NCBI GenBank assembly: GCA_002437585.1
Contig: DJQM01000035.1
Location: 103,795-167,794, forward strand
DNA: 64,000 bases
Source of the DNA: Clostridiales bacterium UBA6386
Lineage (GTDB): Bacteria; Bacillota; Clostridia; Oscillospirales; Oscillospiraceae
Reading direction: 5' to 3'
A program made the translations under genes and the position numbers. The notes beneath the pieces were generated by a model, which saw only the letters and a list, made by a program, of their open reading frames with translations, was not told where the DNA came from and did no database searches. Positions 42,425 through 50,553 of the stretch are shown piece by piece. Within the stretch, counting starts at the first letter, position 1, and every line of letters starts with the position of its first letter.

Positions 42425-44161
42425 ATGAACACACTCGTCATCGTATTGCTTGCAGCTGTGGTCCTGTTTGCGGCCTATGTGCTCTATGGGCGCTGGCTGG
42501 CCAACAAGTGGGGCATCGATCCCAAGGCGCAGACGCCCGCCGTGCGCAAAAACGACGGCAAGGACTATGTGCCGGCAAACGGCTGGACCGTTTTCAGCCA
42601 CCAATTCTCGTCCATCGCCGGCGCTGGCCCTGTCACGGGCGCAATTCAGGCGGCGGCCTTCGGCTGGGTGCCGGTCCTGTTGTGGGTGCTGCTGGGCGGC
42701 ATCTTCTTCGGCGCGGTCACGGACTTCGGCGCGCTGTATGCCTCGGTCAAAAATGACGGCAAGTCCATGGGCATGCTGATCGAAAAATACATCGGCAAGC
42801 TCGGCCGGAAGCTGTTTCTGCTGTTCTGCTGGCTGTTCTGCGGCATCGTCATCGCAGCGTTTGCGGACATGGTCGCGGGCACGTTCAACGCCTACACGGT
42901 CGTTGACGGCGTGAACCAGCTGGCGGAGGCCGCCCAGAGCAACGGCGCGGCCGGTATGGTGTCGATCATGTTCATGGTCTTCGCGGTCGTGTTTGGCCTT
43001 GTGCAGAAAAAGTGGAACCTCTCGGGCTGGAAGGAAGCCGTGGTCGGTCTGGTTTTCATCGCAGCGTCGTTTGCCATCGGCATGAACTGTCCGCTCGTCT
43101 ACGGAAAGAGCACCTGGAGCTATATCACGTTCGTCTATATCTTCTTTGCGGCCGTGCTTCCCATGTGGCTTCTCAAGCAGCCGCGCGACTACATGACGAC
43201 GTTCATGTTCATCTTCATGATCGCGGGCGCGGTCGTCGGCCTTCTGGTGGCGCACCCGGCGATGAACCTCCCGGCGTTTACGAGCTTCAACACCTCGCTC
43301 GGCTCGATGTTCCCGATTTTGTTCGTCACCGTCGCGTGCGGCGCAGTCTCGGGCTTCCACAGCCTCGTCTCCTCCGGAACGGCCTCCAAAACGGTTGAAA
43401 ACGAAAAGGATATGCTCAAGATCGGCTACGGCGCGATGATCCTTGAGAGTTTGCTGGCAGTTCTGGCGCTTTGCGTGGCCGGCGCAGCAGCCGCTTCCGA
43501 CGGCACGCCCGCAGCAGGCACGCCGTTCCAGATCTTCAGCCGCGGCGTTGCGGGCTTCTTTGAGATGTTCGGTGTTCCGGCCTATGCCGCGACGGTCTTC
43601 ATGACCATGTGCGTTTCCGCGCTGGCGCTGACGAGCCTCGACGCGGTGGCCAGAATCGGCCGCATGAGCTTCCAGGAGCTCTTTTCCGTCGATGATATGA
43701 AAAACGCCGAACCGTGGCGCAAGCTCTTCTGCAACACGTATTTCTCGACGGCTCTGACGCTGGCGTTCGGCTTTTTGCTCACGCAGGTCGGCTACGCGAA
43801 CATCTGGCCGCTCTTCGGCTCTGCCAACCAGCTTCTCTCCGCGCTTGTTCTCATCACGCTGTGCGTCTTCCTCAAGGTCACGGGCCGCAGCAACAAGATG
43901 CTCTTCCCGCCGCTTATCATCATGCTCTGCGTGACGTTTACGGCGCTCGTGCAGCGGCTTCTGGCCATGGTCTCGGCCATCCGGACCGCCGCCTCCACCA
44001 CCATCCCCGCCGGCGAAACGACGTGGGGCGCGGTGTTCATCGCAAACGGTTTGCAGCTGATCATCGCAGTCCTGCTGATCGTTCTGGGTTTGACCATCGT
44101 CGTCAATGCCCTCAAGAGCTACGCAAAAAGCAAGTCCGGCAGCGAAAAAGCAAAGGCATAA
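42425..44161 (+). CDS. cstA: CstA-family transporter (carbon starvation protein A type)
   Basis: 578 aa with about 15 membrane helices. Signatures: GRWLANKWGID, DYVPANGWTVFSHQFSSIAGAGPVTGAI-type start, FVTVACGAVSGFHSLVSSGT and FGSANQLLSALVLIT. Relatives import peptides or pyruvate. Control by a T-box points to uptake of an amino acid or peptide when one amino acid is short. GAAAGAAGG before the ATG. No cstA partner gene follows. Confidence 0.9.
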   Translation: MNTLVIVLLAAVVLFAAYVLYGRWLANKWGIDPKAQTPAVRKNDGKDYVPANGWTVFSHQFSSIAGAGPVTGAIQAAAFGWVPVLLWVLLGGIFFGAVTDFGALYASVKNDGKSMGMLIEKYIGKLGRKLFLLFCWLFCGIVIAAFADMVAGTFNAYTVVDGVNQLAEAAQSNGAAGMVSIMFMVFAVVFGLVQKKWNLSGWKEAVVGLVFIAASFAIGMNCPLVYGKSTWSYITFVYIFFAAVLPMWLLKQPRDYMTTFMFIFMIAGAVVGLLVAHPAMNLPAFTSFNTSLGSMFPILFVTVACGAVSGFHSLVSSGTASKTVENEKDMLKIGYGAMILESLLAVLALCVAGAAAASDGTPAAGTPFQIFSRGVAGFFEMFGVPAYAATVFMTMCVSALALTSLDAVARIGRMSFQELFSVDDMKNAEPWRKLFCNTYFSTALTLAFGFLLTQVGYANIWPLFGSANQLLSALVLITLCVFLKVTGRSNKMLFPPLIIMLCVTFTALVQRLLAMVSAIRTAASTTIPAGETTWGAVFIANGLQLIIAVLLIVLGLTIVVNALKSYAKSKSGSEKAKA

Positions 44162-44175
44162 GTTCCCATAAAACG

Positions 44176-44200
44176 AGACGCGCCGCTTTGCGGCGCGTCT
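44176..44200 (+). terminator. Hairpin after cstA
   Basis: AGACGCGCCGC / GCGGCGCGTCT, 3-base loop, perfect 11-bp stem, no T-run. Confidence 0.6.
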
Positions 44201-44249
44201 GAGACTGTCAAAAAAGCTGACGCTTTCTTGACAGAATGGGCTACGACGT

Positions 44250-44339
44250 ATGGTTACATATTCTGATTTGATTCAGCTTGGTATCTTGATCGTCGGCATT
44301 ATCGGCCTCTTCATCCAAGCCAGCAACAAAAAGAAGTAA
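44250..44339 (+). CDS. Small holin-like type I toxin
   Basis: 29 aa: MVTYSDLIQLG, a hydrophobic helix ILIVGIIGLFIQA, then SNKKK. This matches the layout of putative holin-like toxins: short N-terminus, one membrane helix, basic tail. An imperfect 13-bp hairpin (44205-44234) lies just upstream and may hide the weak ribosome site, a habit of type I toxin mRNAs. The 3' end is covered by a convergent antisense RNA. Expected to act at the membrane when over-made. Confidence 0.65.
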   Translation: MVTYSDLIQLGILIVGIIGLFIQASNKKK

Positions 44340-44417
44340 CCGCCCAGCGACCAAACCAGCGGTTACTTCTTTGTAATCTTCTGGGGAGCCGCCCGTTTGT
44401 TCGGTAGCACCCTTGTT
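44326..44417 (-). ncRNA. Antisense RNA antitoxin (predicted)
   Basis: On the minus strand a promoter TTGACT-16-TATACT (44424-44451) should start RNA near 44417. A 13-bp perfect hairpin AAGAAGTAACCGC/complement (44331-44371) followed by TTTTTG ends it inside the toxin's last codons, giving ~90 bases. It pairs with the toxin mRNA 3' end, as in txpA/RatA-like modules. Confidence 0.65.
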
Positions 44418-44423
44418 ATGTTC

Positions 44424-44451
44424 AGTATACCCGATTTTCCCAAAAAGTCAA
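44424..44451 (-). promoter_or_regulatory. Promoter of the antisense RNA
   Basis: Minus strand TTGACT, 16 bases, TATACT. Confidence 0.7.
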
Positions 44452-44637
44452 GGGGCGATGTGCTCAATCGCCCCCTACGCATAGCTTCGAGGTTTGCGTA
44501 GGGGCCGATGCCGAGCGCAGCCGTTCGCGTTGTAGGGGCGGACGACTCTGTCCGCCCCTTGGGAACTACAATTTCGCCGCAGTTTTTCGCATTTCGGTTC
44601 TGCCTTTTGCCGGGCGGACAGGGACGTCCGCCCCTAC
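44452..44637. repeat. Cluster of GC-rich hairpins (GGGGCGGAC family)
   Basis: Consecutive inverted repeats: GGGGCGAT/ATCGCCCC (44452), TACGCA/TGCGTA (44476), AGGGGCGGAC/GTCCGCCCCT (44534-44559), GGGCGGAC/GTCCGCCC (44611). CCGCCCCTAC units recur in both orientations. No gene supported. It separates the toxin locus from the next XRE gene. Confidence 0.6.
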
Positions 44638-44858
44638 GAACCCGATTCGTTCTCCGGCGCATCCGGAAGATATTCCACGATGTCTTCAATATCGCACGAC
44701 AATATTTCACACAGGCGGTTCAGCGTATAGGTGCTGACGTGCGCATTTTTACGCAAACGGTCAAGCTGTCCCGCGCTCATGTGGTACGTATTCAGCAGTT
44801 TGTACTGCGATATTTTCTTCTTTTTCATCGTTTCCCAAAGTCTCGTATACATAATCAT
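44634..44858 (-). CDS. Small XRE-type helix-turn-helix protein
   Basis: 74 aa Cro/C1-type HTH (KKKKISQYKLLNTYHMSAGQL...LNRLCEILSCDIEDIVEYLP). The start at 44858 (MIMYTRLWETM) has AGGTGAT upstream; the longer frame has no site. Resembles small phage or element repressors. Its stop lies within the hairpin cluster. Confidence 0.75.
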   Translation of the reverse strand: MIMYTRLWETMKKKKISQYKLLNTYHMSAGQLDRLRKNAHVSTYTLNRLCEILSCDIEDIVEYLPDAPENESGS

Positions 44859-44899
44859 AATACCATCACCTGAAAATATGGTAAGCAGGAGCCGGGTTA

Positions 44900-44928
44900 T
44901 TGACAATTGCCCGCAAGAGACTTATAAT
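44900..44928 (+). promoter_or_regulatory. Perfect consensus promoter of an orphan short transcript
   Basis: TTGACA, 17-base spacer, TATAAT, among the strongest promoters in the window. Confidence 0.8.
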
Positions 44929-44967
44929 TCGAATTAGGACTATAAATTCATGGGAACGGAGAAACCT

Positions 44968-45036
44968 ATGCATATCGATAATGCTGACGAACTGGACACC
45001 CTGTTACTGCGCAAGATGGAACCCGGACAGATTTGA
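44968..45036 (+). CDS. Possible 22-residue peptide in the orphan transcript
   Basis: ATG at 44968 with GGAG 7 bases upstream encodes MHIDNADELDTLLLRKMEPG + QI. Followed at once by a terminator. No family recognised; no downstream gene on the same strand, so it is not an ordinary attenuator leader. It may be a small protein, or the RNA itself may be the product. Confidence 0.4.
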   Translation: MHIDNADELDTLLLRKMEPGQI

Positions 45037-45056
45037 CTCTGCCCGGGTTTTTTTAA
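45019..45056 (+). terminator. Terminator of the orphan transcript
   Basis: AACCCGGACAGA with TCTGCCCGGGTT (one mismatch), 6-base loop, then TTTTT. Gives a transcript of about 120 bases from the promoter at 44900. Confidence 0.75.
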
Positions 45057-46111
45057 TCCAGATACACGACCGGCTTGATGAGATCCGGCGTCTTGTCCTT
45101 CATCAGAAGCAAAGCCTGCTCGACGTGCGAAAGGCCGTAGAACCGGTGCGTGATGAGGATGGACGCATCGACGCGTTTTGTTTCGATGAGCTTGATAAGC
45201 CGCTCGGTGCGAAGTCTGCCGCCGGGCATGAGGCCGCCTCTTATTTGCTTGTGCGCCATGCCGCAGCCCCACTCGACGCGCGGAATTTTTACAAAATCGC
45301 CGGAGCCGAGATAGTTGACATTCGCGACGATGCCGCCGGGCTTGACCATGCGGATGGCCGCGTCAAAGGTATCGGCATTGCCGCCCGCAATGACGACCTT
45401 GTCAACGCCCTTGCCGTTTGTCTTCTCTAAGATCTGCTGCGCCAGATCGCCGTTTTTGTAGCTCAGAAAATCCGTTGCGCCATATTGCTTTGCTGCGTCC
45501 ATGCATTTTTTCCGCGTGCCGACGCAGAACACATCTCCCGCGCCGCGCAGGACGCACGCCCGCACCGCCATCAGCCCCACCGGCCCGATGCCGATGACGC
45601 AGACGGATTCTCCAAACTGAATGTCCGCCAATTCCGCCGCGTGAAAGCCCGTTGGCATCATGTCGCAGAGCATACACGCCGTGCCGGGGTCCAAATCCGC
45701 GGGAAGCTTCGCGAGGTTGGCGTCGGCCTCGTTGACGTGGAAAAACTCCGCGAAAACGCCGTCTTTGTAGTTAGAAAATTTCCAGCCCGCAAGCATCCCG
45801 CCAGAGTGCATCGCAAAGCCGCGCTGGGCTTCCTCGCTTCCCCAGTCGGGCGTGATGGCCGTGACGATCACGCGGTCTCCGGGCTTAAAATCCCGCACAA
45901 GCTGCCCGACCTCCACGACCTCGCCCACGGCCTCGTGGCCCAGGATCATGTCTTTGCGCTCGCCGAGCGCGCCCTCCCAGACCGTGTGCACATCGCTCGT
46001 GCAGGGTGAGACGGCGATGGGCCGGACGATCGCATCCAACGCGCCGCAGGCAGGCCGCGCCTTTTCGATCCATCCCGTTTTACCCGCGCCGAGCATCGCA
46101 AAGCCTTTCAT
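45053..46111 (-). CDS. NADP-dependent secondary alcohol dehydrogenase (isopropanol dehydrogenase type)
   Basis: 352 aa zinc medium-chain dehydrogenase that closely follows the Clostridium beijerinckii / Thermoanaerobacter brockii enzymes. Zn ligands fall at identical positions C37, H59, D150. The NADP-specific set G198, T199 (Ser in the relatives), R200, Y218 is kept. MKGFAMLG start and VEWGCGMAHK are shared. It interconverts ketones such as acetone with secondary alcohols. AAGGAG before the ATG at 46111. The same frame stays open far upstream through the next gene's antisense and is ignored. Confidence 0.9.
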   Translation of the reverse strand: MKGFAMLGAGKTGWIEKARPACGALDAIVRPIAVSPCTSDVHTVWEGALGERKDMILGHEAVGEVVEVGQLVRDFKPGDRVIVTAITPDWGSEEAQRGFAMHSGGMLAGWKFSNYKDGVFAEFFHVNEADANLAKLPADLDPGTACMLCDMMPTGFHAAELADIQFGESVCVIGIGPVGLMAVRACVLRGAGDVFCVGTRKKCMDAAKQYGATDFLSYKNGDLAQQILEKTNGKGVDKVVIAGGNADTFDAAIRMVKPGGIVANVNYLGSGDFVKIPRVEWGCGMAHKQIRGGLMPGGRLRTERLIKLIETKRVDASILITHRFYGLSHVEQALLLMKDKTPDLIKPVVYLD

Positions 46112-46246
46112 GAAAACCGCTCCTTTTTTCGAAAAGATAGCGTCAGTATGCCCGAAAAATGCGGTTTTTAGCCGTCCTGCTTGCATTTTTCCGTGCGCGG
46201 CGGTATGATGAAACCGTCCAACTCTGGACAGGCAGGGGGAATTTTG

Positions 46247-47101
46247 ATGGCAGTCGACTGTCATATCCATATGGCGCTGGACGGCGGATACTGGAAGGCC
46301 GCTCTGGCCAGGCACAAAATCGCGCCCGATGAGCGCTTTATCCGGCAAACGCTTGAAGCCTATCAGAAAAACGGCTTTACGTATCTGCGCGACGGCGGTG
46401 ACCGCTGGGATGCGGGACTTCGCGCCAGCCAGCTCGCGGTGGAATATGGCATTACCTACCGCACGCCGTGCTTTCCCATCTGCCGGAAGGGGCACTACGG
46501 CGGCTTCATCGGAAAAGGCTTCGAGACCATCGAAGACTTCCGCGAACTGGTCAGCGAGGTCAAGACGCGCGGCGGGCACTTCATCAAGCTCATGATCTCC
46601 GGCCTCATGGACTTTGACCACTACGGCGTGCTGACCGACGAGCCGATGCCGGACGATCTGATCCTGGAAACGACAAAGATCGCCCATGGTGAGGGCTTTT
46701 CCGTCATGGCGCACGCAAACGGCGACGCGGCCGTGCAAGGCGCGGTGAAGGCCGGGATCGATTCCGTGGAGCACGGCGCGTATCTGACCGATGAAACGCT
46801 TCATATGCTGGCCGAAAGCAGGACCGTCTGGGTGCCGACGCTTGTGACGATCGGAAACCTGATCGCAGACGCGAGGTTTCCGGAAAGCGTCACAAGGCCG
46901 CTTCTTGCCTACCAGATGCACGCCGTCAGACAGGCGGCGGAGCTGGGCGCTTACATTGCCTGCGGCAGCGACGCAGGTGCGTATCGTGTTTTCCACGGGC
47001 AGGGCGGGCTGGACGAGCTGGCATTGCTGCGCAAAACGCTGGGCGAAGGTGCGGACGAAATTCTGTCACGCGGCGCGGCGGAAATTCAGGCGCGGTTCTG
47101 A
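46247..47101 (+). CDS. Amidohydrolase-superfamily protein
   Basis: 284 aa metal-dependent hydrolase: HIH near the start (DCHIHMALDGG), KLM lysine region (HFIKLMISG), MAHANGD, SVEHGAYL and late Asp in CGSDAGAYR. This is the imidazolonepropionase/prolidase-like pattern, though the substrate is unknown. ATG at 46247 follows CAGGGGGA. Divergent from the alcohol dehydrogenase with 135 bases between, and upstream of a tetR gene. Confidence 0.8.
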   Translation: MAVDCHIHMALDGGYWKAALARHKIAPDERFIRQTLEAYQKNGFTYLRDGGDRWDAGLRASQLAVEYGITYRTPCFPICRKGHYGGFIGKGFETIEDFRELVSEVKTRGGHFIKLMISGLMDFDHYGVLTDEPMPDDLILETTKIAHGEGFSVMAHANGDAAVQGAVKAGIDSVEHGAYLTDETLHMLAESRTVWVPTLVTIGNLIADARFPESVTRPLLAYQMHAVRQAAELGAYIACGSDAGAYRVFHGQGGLDELALLRKTLGEGADEILSRGAAEIQARF

Positions 47102-47162
47102 TCGCAGCGGCCCTGTTTTTCTGATACAATAGCCGTACAAACTTTAGACCGGGAGAAAACAT

Positions 47163-47750
47163 ATGTGCGCAAAAAAGGCGAAAACCACCAAAAAGAAGAT
47201 CGTTTCCGCAGCCTGGAAGCTCTTTTATGAGCAGGGGTACGACAATACGACGGTAGACGATATCGTAGAAGAATCCGGGACCTCGAAGGGCTCGTTCTAT
47301 CACTATTTTGAGGGCAAGGACGCGCTTTTGAGCTCTTTATCCTTCCTCTTCGACGAAAAATACGAAGAGCTCATGCCGGCGGTCGACCCGGAGATGAACA
47401 GCGCGGATAAGCTTTTGTACTTAAACCGGGAGCTTTTCGGCATGATCGAAAACACGGTGTCTTTAGAGCTCTTGGCGCGGCTTTTTTCCACGCAGCTCAT
47501 CACAAAGGGCGAGCGCCATTTATTAGACAGCAGCCGCGTGTATTATAAGGTGCTGCGGCAGATCATTCTGGAGGGCCAGCAGCGCGGGCAGATCCGAAGC
47601 GATATGACCGTCAACGAAATTTCGAAGCTCTACGCCATGTGCGAGTGGGGGCTCATGTACGACTGGTGCATCTGCGGCGGAAATTACTCGCTCAAAAACT
47701 ACGCCGCGCAGGTCATGCCGATGCTGTTGTCGTCCATCCGCGAAAAATAA
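47163..47750 (+). CDS. TetR/AcrR-family regulator
   Basis: 195 aa. N-terminal HTH (KKKIVSAAWKLFYEQGYDNTTVDDIVEESGTSKGSFYHYFEGKD) and a ligand domain of unknown specificity. Same strand as the amidohydrolase, 61 bases after it, with its own possible -10 GATACAAT. Could control the alcohol dehydrogenase/amidohydrolase pair; that is inference. Confidence 0.9.
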   Translation: MCAKKAKTTKKKIVSAAWKLFYEQGYDNTTVDDIVEESGTSKGSFYHYFEGKDALLSSLSFLFDEKYEELMPAVDPEMNSADKLLYLNRELFGMIENTVSLELLARLFSTQLITKGERHLLDSSRVYYKVLRQIILEGQQRGQIRSDMTVNEISKLYAMCEWGLMYDWCICGGNYSLKNYAAQVMPMLLSSIREK

Positions 47751-47947
47751 TTTTCGCCCGAAAAAATGGTTCTTCGAAAGACTAAAAAACGTACAGTCAA
47801 AAAAGCCTTGAAGCTTCAAGGAAAATCATACAGTTTGTCGAGCGCGGTATGGACGGCAGTCTATACCGCGTTCTGTGTTGCAGTCTATTTTTCGGTATGA
47901 TAAGATACGCGGGAATTGTGAAAGAATCGGTAAGGAGTTGGTTTTTG

Positions 47948-49447
47948 ATGAATGCAGAGGTTCTCGCGTTCGTGTTGTATTTTGTGCTGATGCTCGCCAT
48001 CGGCGTGGTGTTCTTCTTTAAGGAGAAGGGCGCGGGCGAAAAGGAATATTTCCTCGGCGGCCGCCACATGGGCCCCTGGGTCACGGCGATGAGCGCGCAG
48101 GCGTCGGATATGTCGGCGTGGCTTCTCATGGGTCTTCCGGGCTCGATCCTGGCCTTCGGCTTTGGCCAGATCTGGATCGGCATCGGTCTTGCCATCGGCA
48201 CGATCGCAAACTGGATCATCGTCGCGCGGCGGCTTCGCTGCTTCTCCGAGGCGGCCAACGACGCCATCACCCTGCCGCAGTACCTGTCGAACCGTTTTGC
48301 AACGAAGAGCTTAGCTTTGCAGATCATCTGCGCGGTCATCTTCCTCGTGTGCTTCACGATCTATGTCGCCTCCGCATTCGTTTCGGGCGCGACGGTATTT
48401 ACGATGGTGTTCCCGAGCTTGTCGAACCAGACGGCGATGCTCCTTTTTGCGCTCATTATCATCATCTACACGTTTTTGGGCGGCTATAAGGCCGTGTGCT
48501 GGACGGACTTTCTCCAGGGCCTTCTGATGCTCGTGGCCGTCCTGGCCATCCCCATCGCGATCGTCGCGACACAGAACCTCGATGCCTCCGCGCTCAAAAC
48601 CGTGTATGTCAACGCCTCCGACGGTACGGAATATGCCTTCGGCGCAAGCCTGTTTTCCGCCAGCTGGCAGGACATCGTCTCCGGTCTTGCCTGGGGCCTC
48701 GGCTATTTCGGTATGCCGCACATCATCGTGCGCTTCATGTCGATCGAAAAGCCCTCGATGGTCAAAAAGAGCGCCCTCGTCGCGTGCGTCTGGGTCGTTT
48801 TGTCGCTCGGCGCGGTGTGCCTGATCGCGTATTTTGGCCGGATGCTGGTAGCGGATGAGCTGCTTCCCGCCGGTCAGCAGAAGACGATCTTCATCGTTCT
48901 GGCAAGAAAGCTCTTCCCGGCGTTTCTGGCGGGCATCCTGCTTGCAGCCATCATGGCGGCGTCCATGTCCACGGCGGACAGCCAGCTGCTGGTCGCCTCG
49001 TCCTCCTTTACGTCTGATATCTACAAGCCCGTCTTCCGCAAGAACGCTTCGGACAACGAGATCCTCTGGATGGGCAGAGCCGTCGTTCTGGTCGTGTCGG
49101 CAGTTGCGTACTGGATCGCCTCGAGCAAGGGCGAAGGCGCACAGGCGATCATGAACATGGTCGAAAACGCGTGGGGCGGCTTCGGCTCGGCGTTTGGCCC
49201 GGTCGTGATCCTGTCTCTGTTCTGGCGGCGGCTTACCTATAAGGGCGCGGTCGCGGGCGTGGTGGCCGGCGCGGCGACGGACGTTCTGTGGTATGCGTTT
49301 TTGTCCGCGTCCACCGGCGTTTACGAGCTGCTGCCCGGCTTCTGCGTGGGTATGCTCGCGTGCGTCGCCGTGTCGCTTCTGGATAAGGCCCCCGGCAAAC
49401 AGGTCACCGATATTTTCGATCACGCCATCGCAAAATTCAACGACTAA
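47948..49447 (+). CDS. putP: Sodium/solute symporter, PutP (proline) type
   Basis: 499 aa, 13 membrane helices, SSS family. EYFLGGRHMGPWVTAMSAQASDMSAWLLMGLPG-type start holds the Na+-binding A-S-D-M-S-A-W segment typical of PutP; LTLPQYLSNRF region and MAASMSTADSQLLVASSSF are also conserved. Likely imports proline with Na+. AAGGAG before the ATG at 47948; the upstream in-frame ATG at 47849 has none. Confidence 0.9.
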   Translation: MNAEVLAFVLYFVLMLAIGVVFFFKEKGAGEKEYFLGGRHMGPWVTAMSAQASDMSAWLLMGLPGSILAFGFGQIWIGIGLAIGTIANWIIVARRLRCFSEAANDAITLPQYLSNRFATKSLALQIICAVIFLVCFTIYVASAFVSGATVFTMVFPSLSNQTAMLLFALIIIIYTFLGGYKAVCWTDFLQGLLMLVAVLAIPIAIVATQNLDASALKTVYVNASDGTEYAFGASLFSASWQDIVSGLAWGLGYFGMPHIIVRFMSIEKPSMVKKSALVACVWVVLSLGAVCLIAYFGRMLVADELLPAGQQKTIFIVLARKLFPAFLAGILLAAIMAASMSTADSQLLVASSSFTSDIYKPVFRKNASDNEILWMGRAVVLVVSAVAYWIASSKGEGAQAIMNMVENAWGGFGSAFGPVVILSLFWRRLTYKGAVAGVVAGAATDVLWYAFLSASTGVYELLPGFCVGMLACVAVSLLDKAPGKQVTDIFDHAIAKFND

Positions 49448-49460
49448 GTCCAAAAAACAA

Positions 49461-49495
49461 ATCCCGCTGTGCAAAACCTGCGCAGCGGGATCTTT
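49461..49495. terminator. Terminator between putP and the DUF4015 gene
   Basis: ATCCCGCTGTGC / GCGCAGCGGGAT with an A-run before and TCTTT after, between convergent genes. Confidence 0.75.
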
Positions 49496-49497
49496 CG

Positions 49498-50535
49498 TTA
49501 TTCGGTCTCGTCGATCAATGGCCGCATCGCGCCGCAGCTGTCGAAGCGCGTGTCGCGGGAGTCTGTGATGTAGACGATCTGCGCCGCCGTATCGGAAAGC
49601 ACGCCGGACAGCGCCGTCACGTCGGAATCGATCTGCGAGGCGTTGTTGGTCGTGATAAAGACTCTCGAGCAATAGGCCGCGACCTCCGGGTCGCTTGTTC
49701 CCAGATCGAGCCGTATGGACTGGTTGAGAAGGTTTGCCGACAAATTGTCCGCCGCGTCCAAGATCGCCTCCTGCTTTGTGATGTCTCCCGTCCAGGAAAT
49801 GCGGTCGGAGTCCGGGAAATAGAAATCATCAAACAGCACCTCGTCAAAGCCGAGCCCCGCGAGCTCGAGCGAGATGGAGCTCAAATAGCCCTGCACGTCA
49901 TTGCTGTAGGGGTTGAGCCAGTAGCAGTTGTTCTCGTCCGTCCAGAGTGCGCCGTTAGAAAGCGGCAGCGCCTGCGACTGGTGCTTGAGCGCGTACTCGG
50001 GATCGGAAAACGCGGGGACTCTGGCGATGAGCGTCACGCCCTTTTTCTGCGCGAGCTCTTTTATCAGCGCGTCGACCTGCGTCACGTCCATGACCGTGGC
50101 CTTGACTGCGCCGGTGATGGAGGACGAATAGTAAAAGCTTCCGAACACGCTCTTCACGTCGAGCATAATGGCGTTGTAATCATCGTACTGATCAAGCGCC
50201 GCGCGGACCTCGTCGAGATCGTTTGCCAGCATCGTCGTCGTGATATAATAGCCGGAAAGCTTTGTACTGCCGCTCTGCGAAGCGTCCTCCTCTGCGGTGT
50301 CGTCGAGCACCGTGTCGAACGAAAACTCCTCATTCGGAGCCTGCACTTGCGGTGTGCGGTCGGCCTTCAGATGCTGCTCGTAGTCCAGATGCGCGCCCTG
50401 CGCGTCATAGGTCACAAATCTGCCGAGGTAAATGATCCGGCAGGCGATGAGCGCCAGAATTCCAAGCAGAACGGCCAGCGCGATCCTGACGGTCTTTTTG
50501 ACGAGCCGCTTGTTGCGATAGGAAAAAATACGCAA
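49498..50535 (-). CDS. DUF4015-type putative glycoside-hydrolase-like protein
   Basis: 345 aa. Short basic N-terminus, membrane anchor near residues 15-38, acidic linker to about 92, then a TIM-barrel-like region (GYYITTTMLANDLDEVRAAL, NAIMLDVKS, VTLIARVPAF, FDEVLFDDFYFPD). This is the DUF4015 family distantly linked to alpha-amylase-like barrels. Anchored outside the cell; substrate unknown. 18 bases after prmA on the same strand. Confidence 0.75.
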   Translation of the reverse strand: MRIFSYRNKRLVKKTVRIALAVLLGILALIACRIIYLGRFVTYDAQGAHLDYEQHLKADRTPQVQAPNEEFSFDTVLDDTAEEDASQSGSTKLSGYYITTTMLANDLDEVRAALDQYDDYNAIMLDVKSVFGSFYYSSSITGAVKATVMDVTQVDALIKELAQKKGVTLIARVPAFSDPEYALKHQSQALPLSNGALWTDENNCYWLNPYSNDVQGYLSSISLELAGLGFDEVLFDDFYFPDSDRISWTGDITKQEAILDAADNLSANLLNQSIRLDLGTSDPEVAAYCSRVFITTNNASQIDSDVTALSGVLSDTAAQIVYITDSRDTRFDSCGAMRPLIDETE

Positions 50536-50553
50536 TTGCGAAGCCTCCTGTCC

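Noticed and set aside
46112..46996. N-terminal extension of the alcohol dehydrogenase to 647 codons
   Set aside because: The extension is antisense to the amidohydrolase; the family start MKGFAMLG with AAGGAG lies at 46111.
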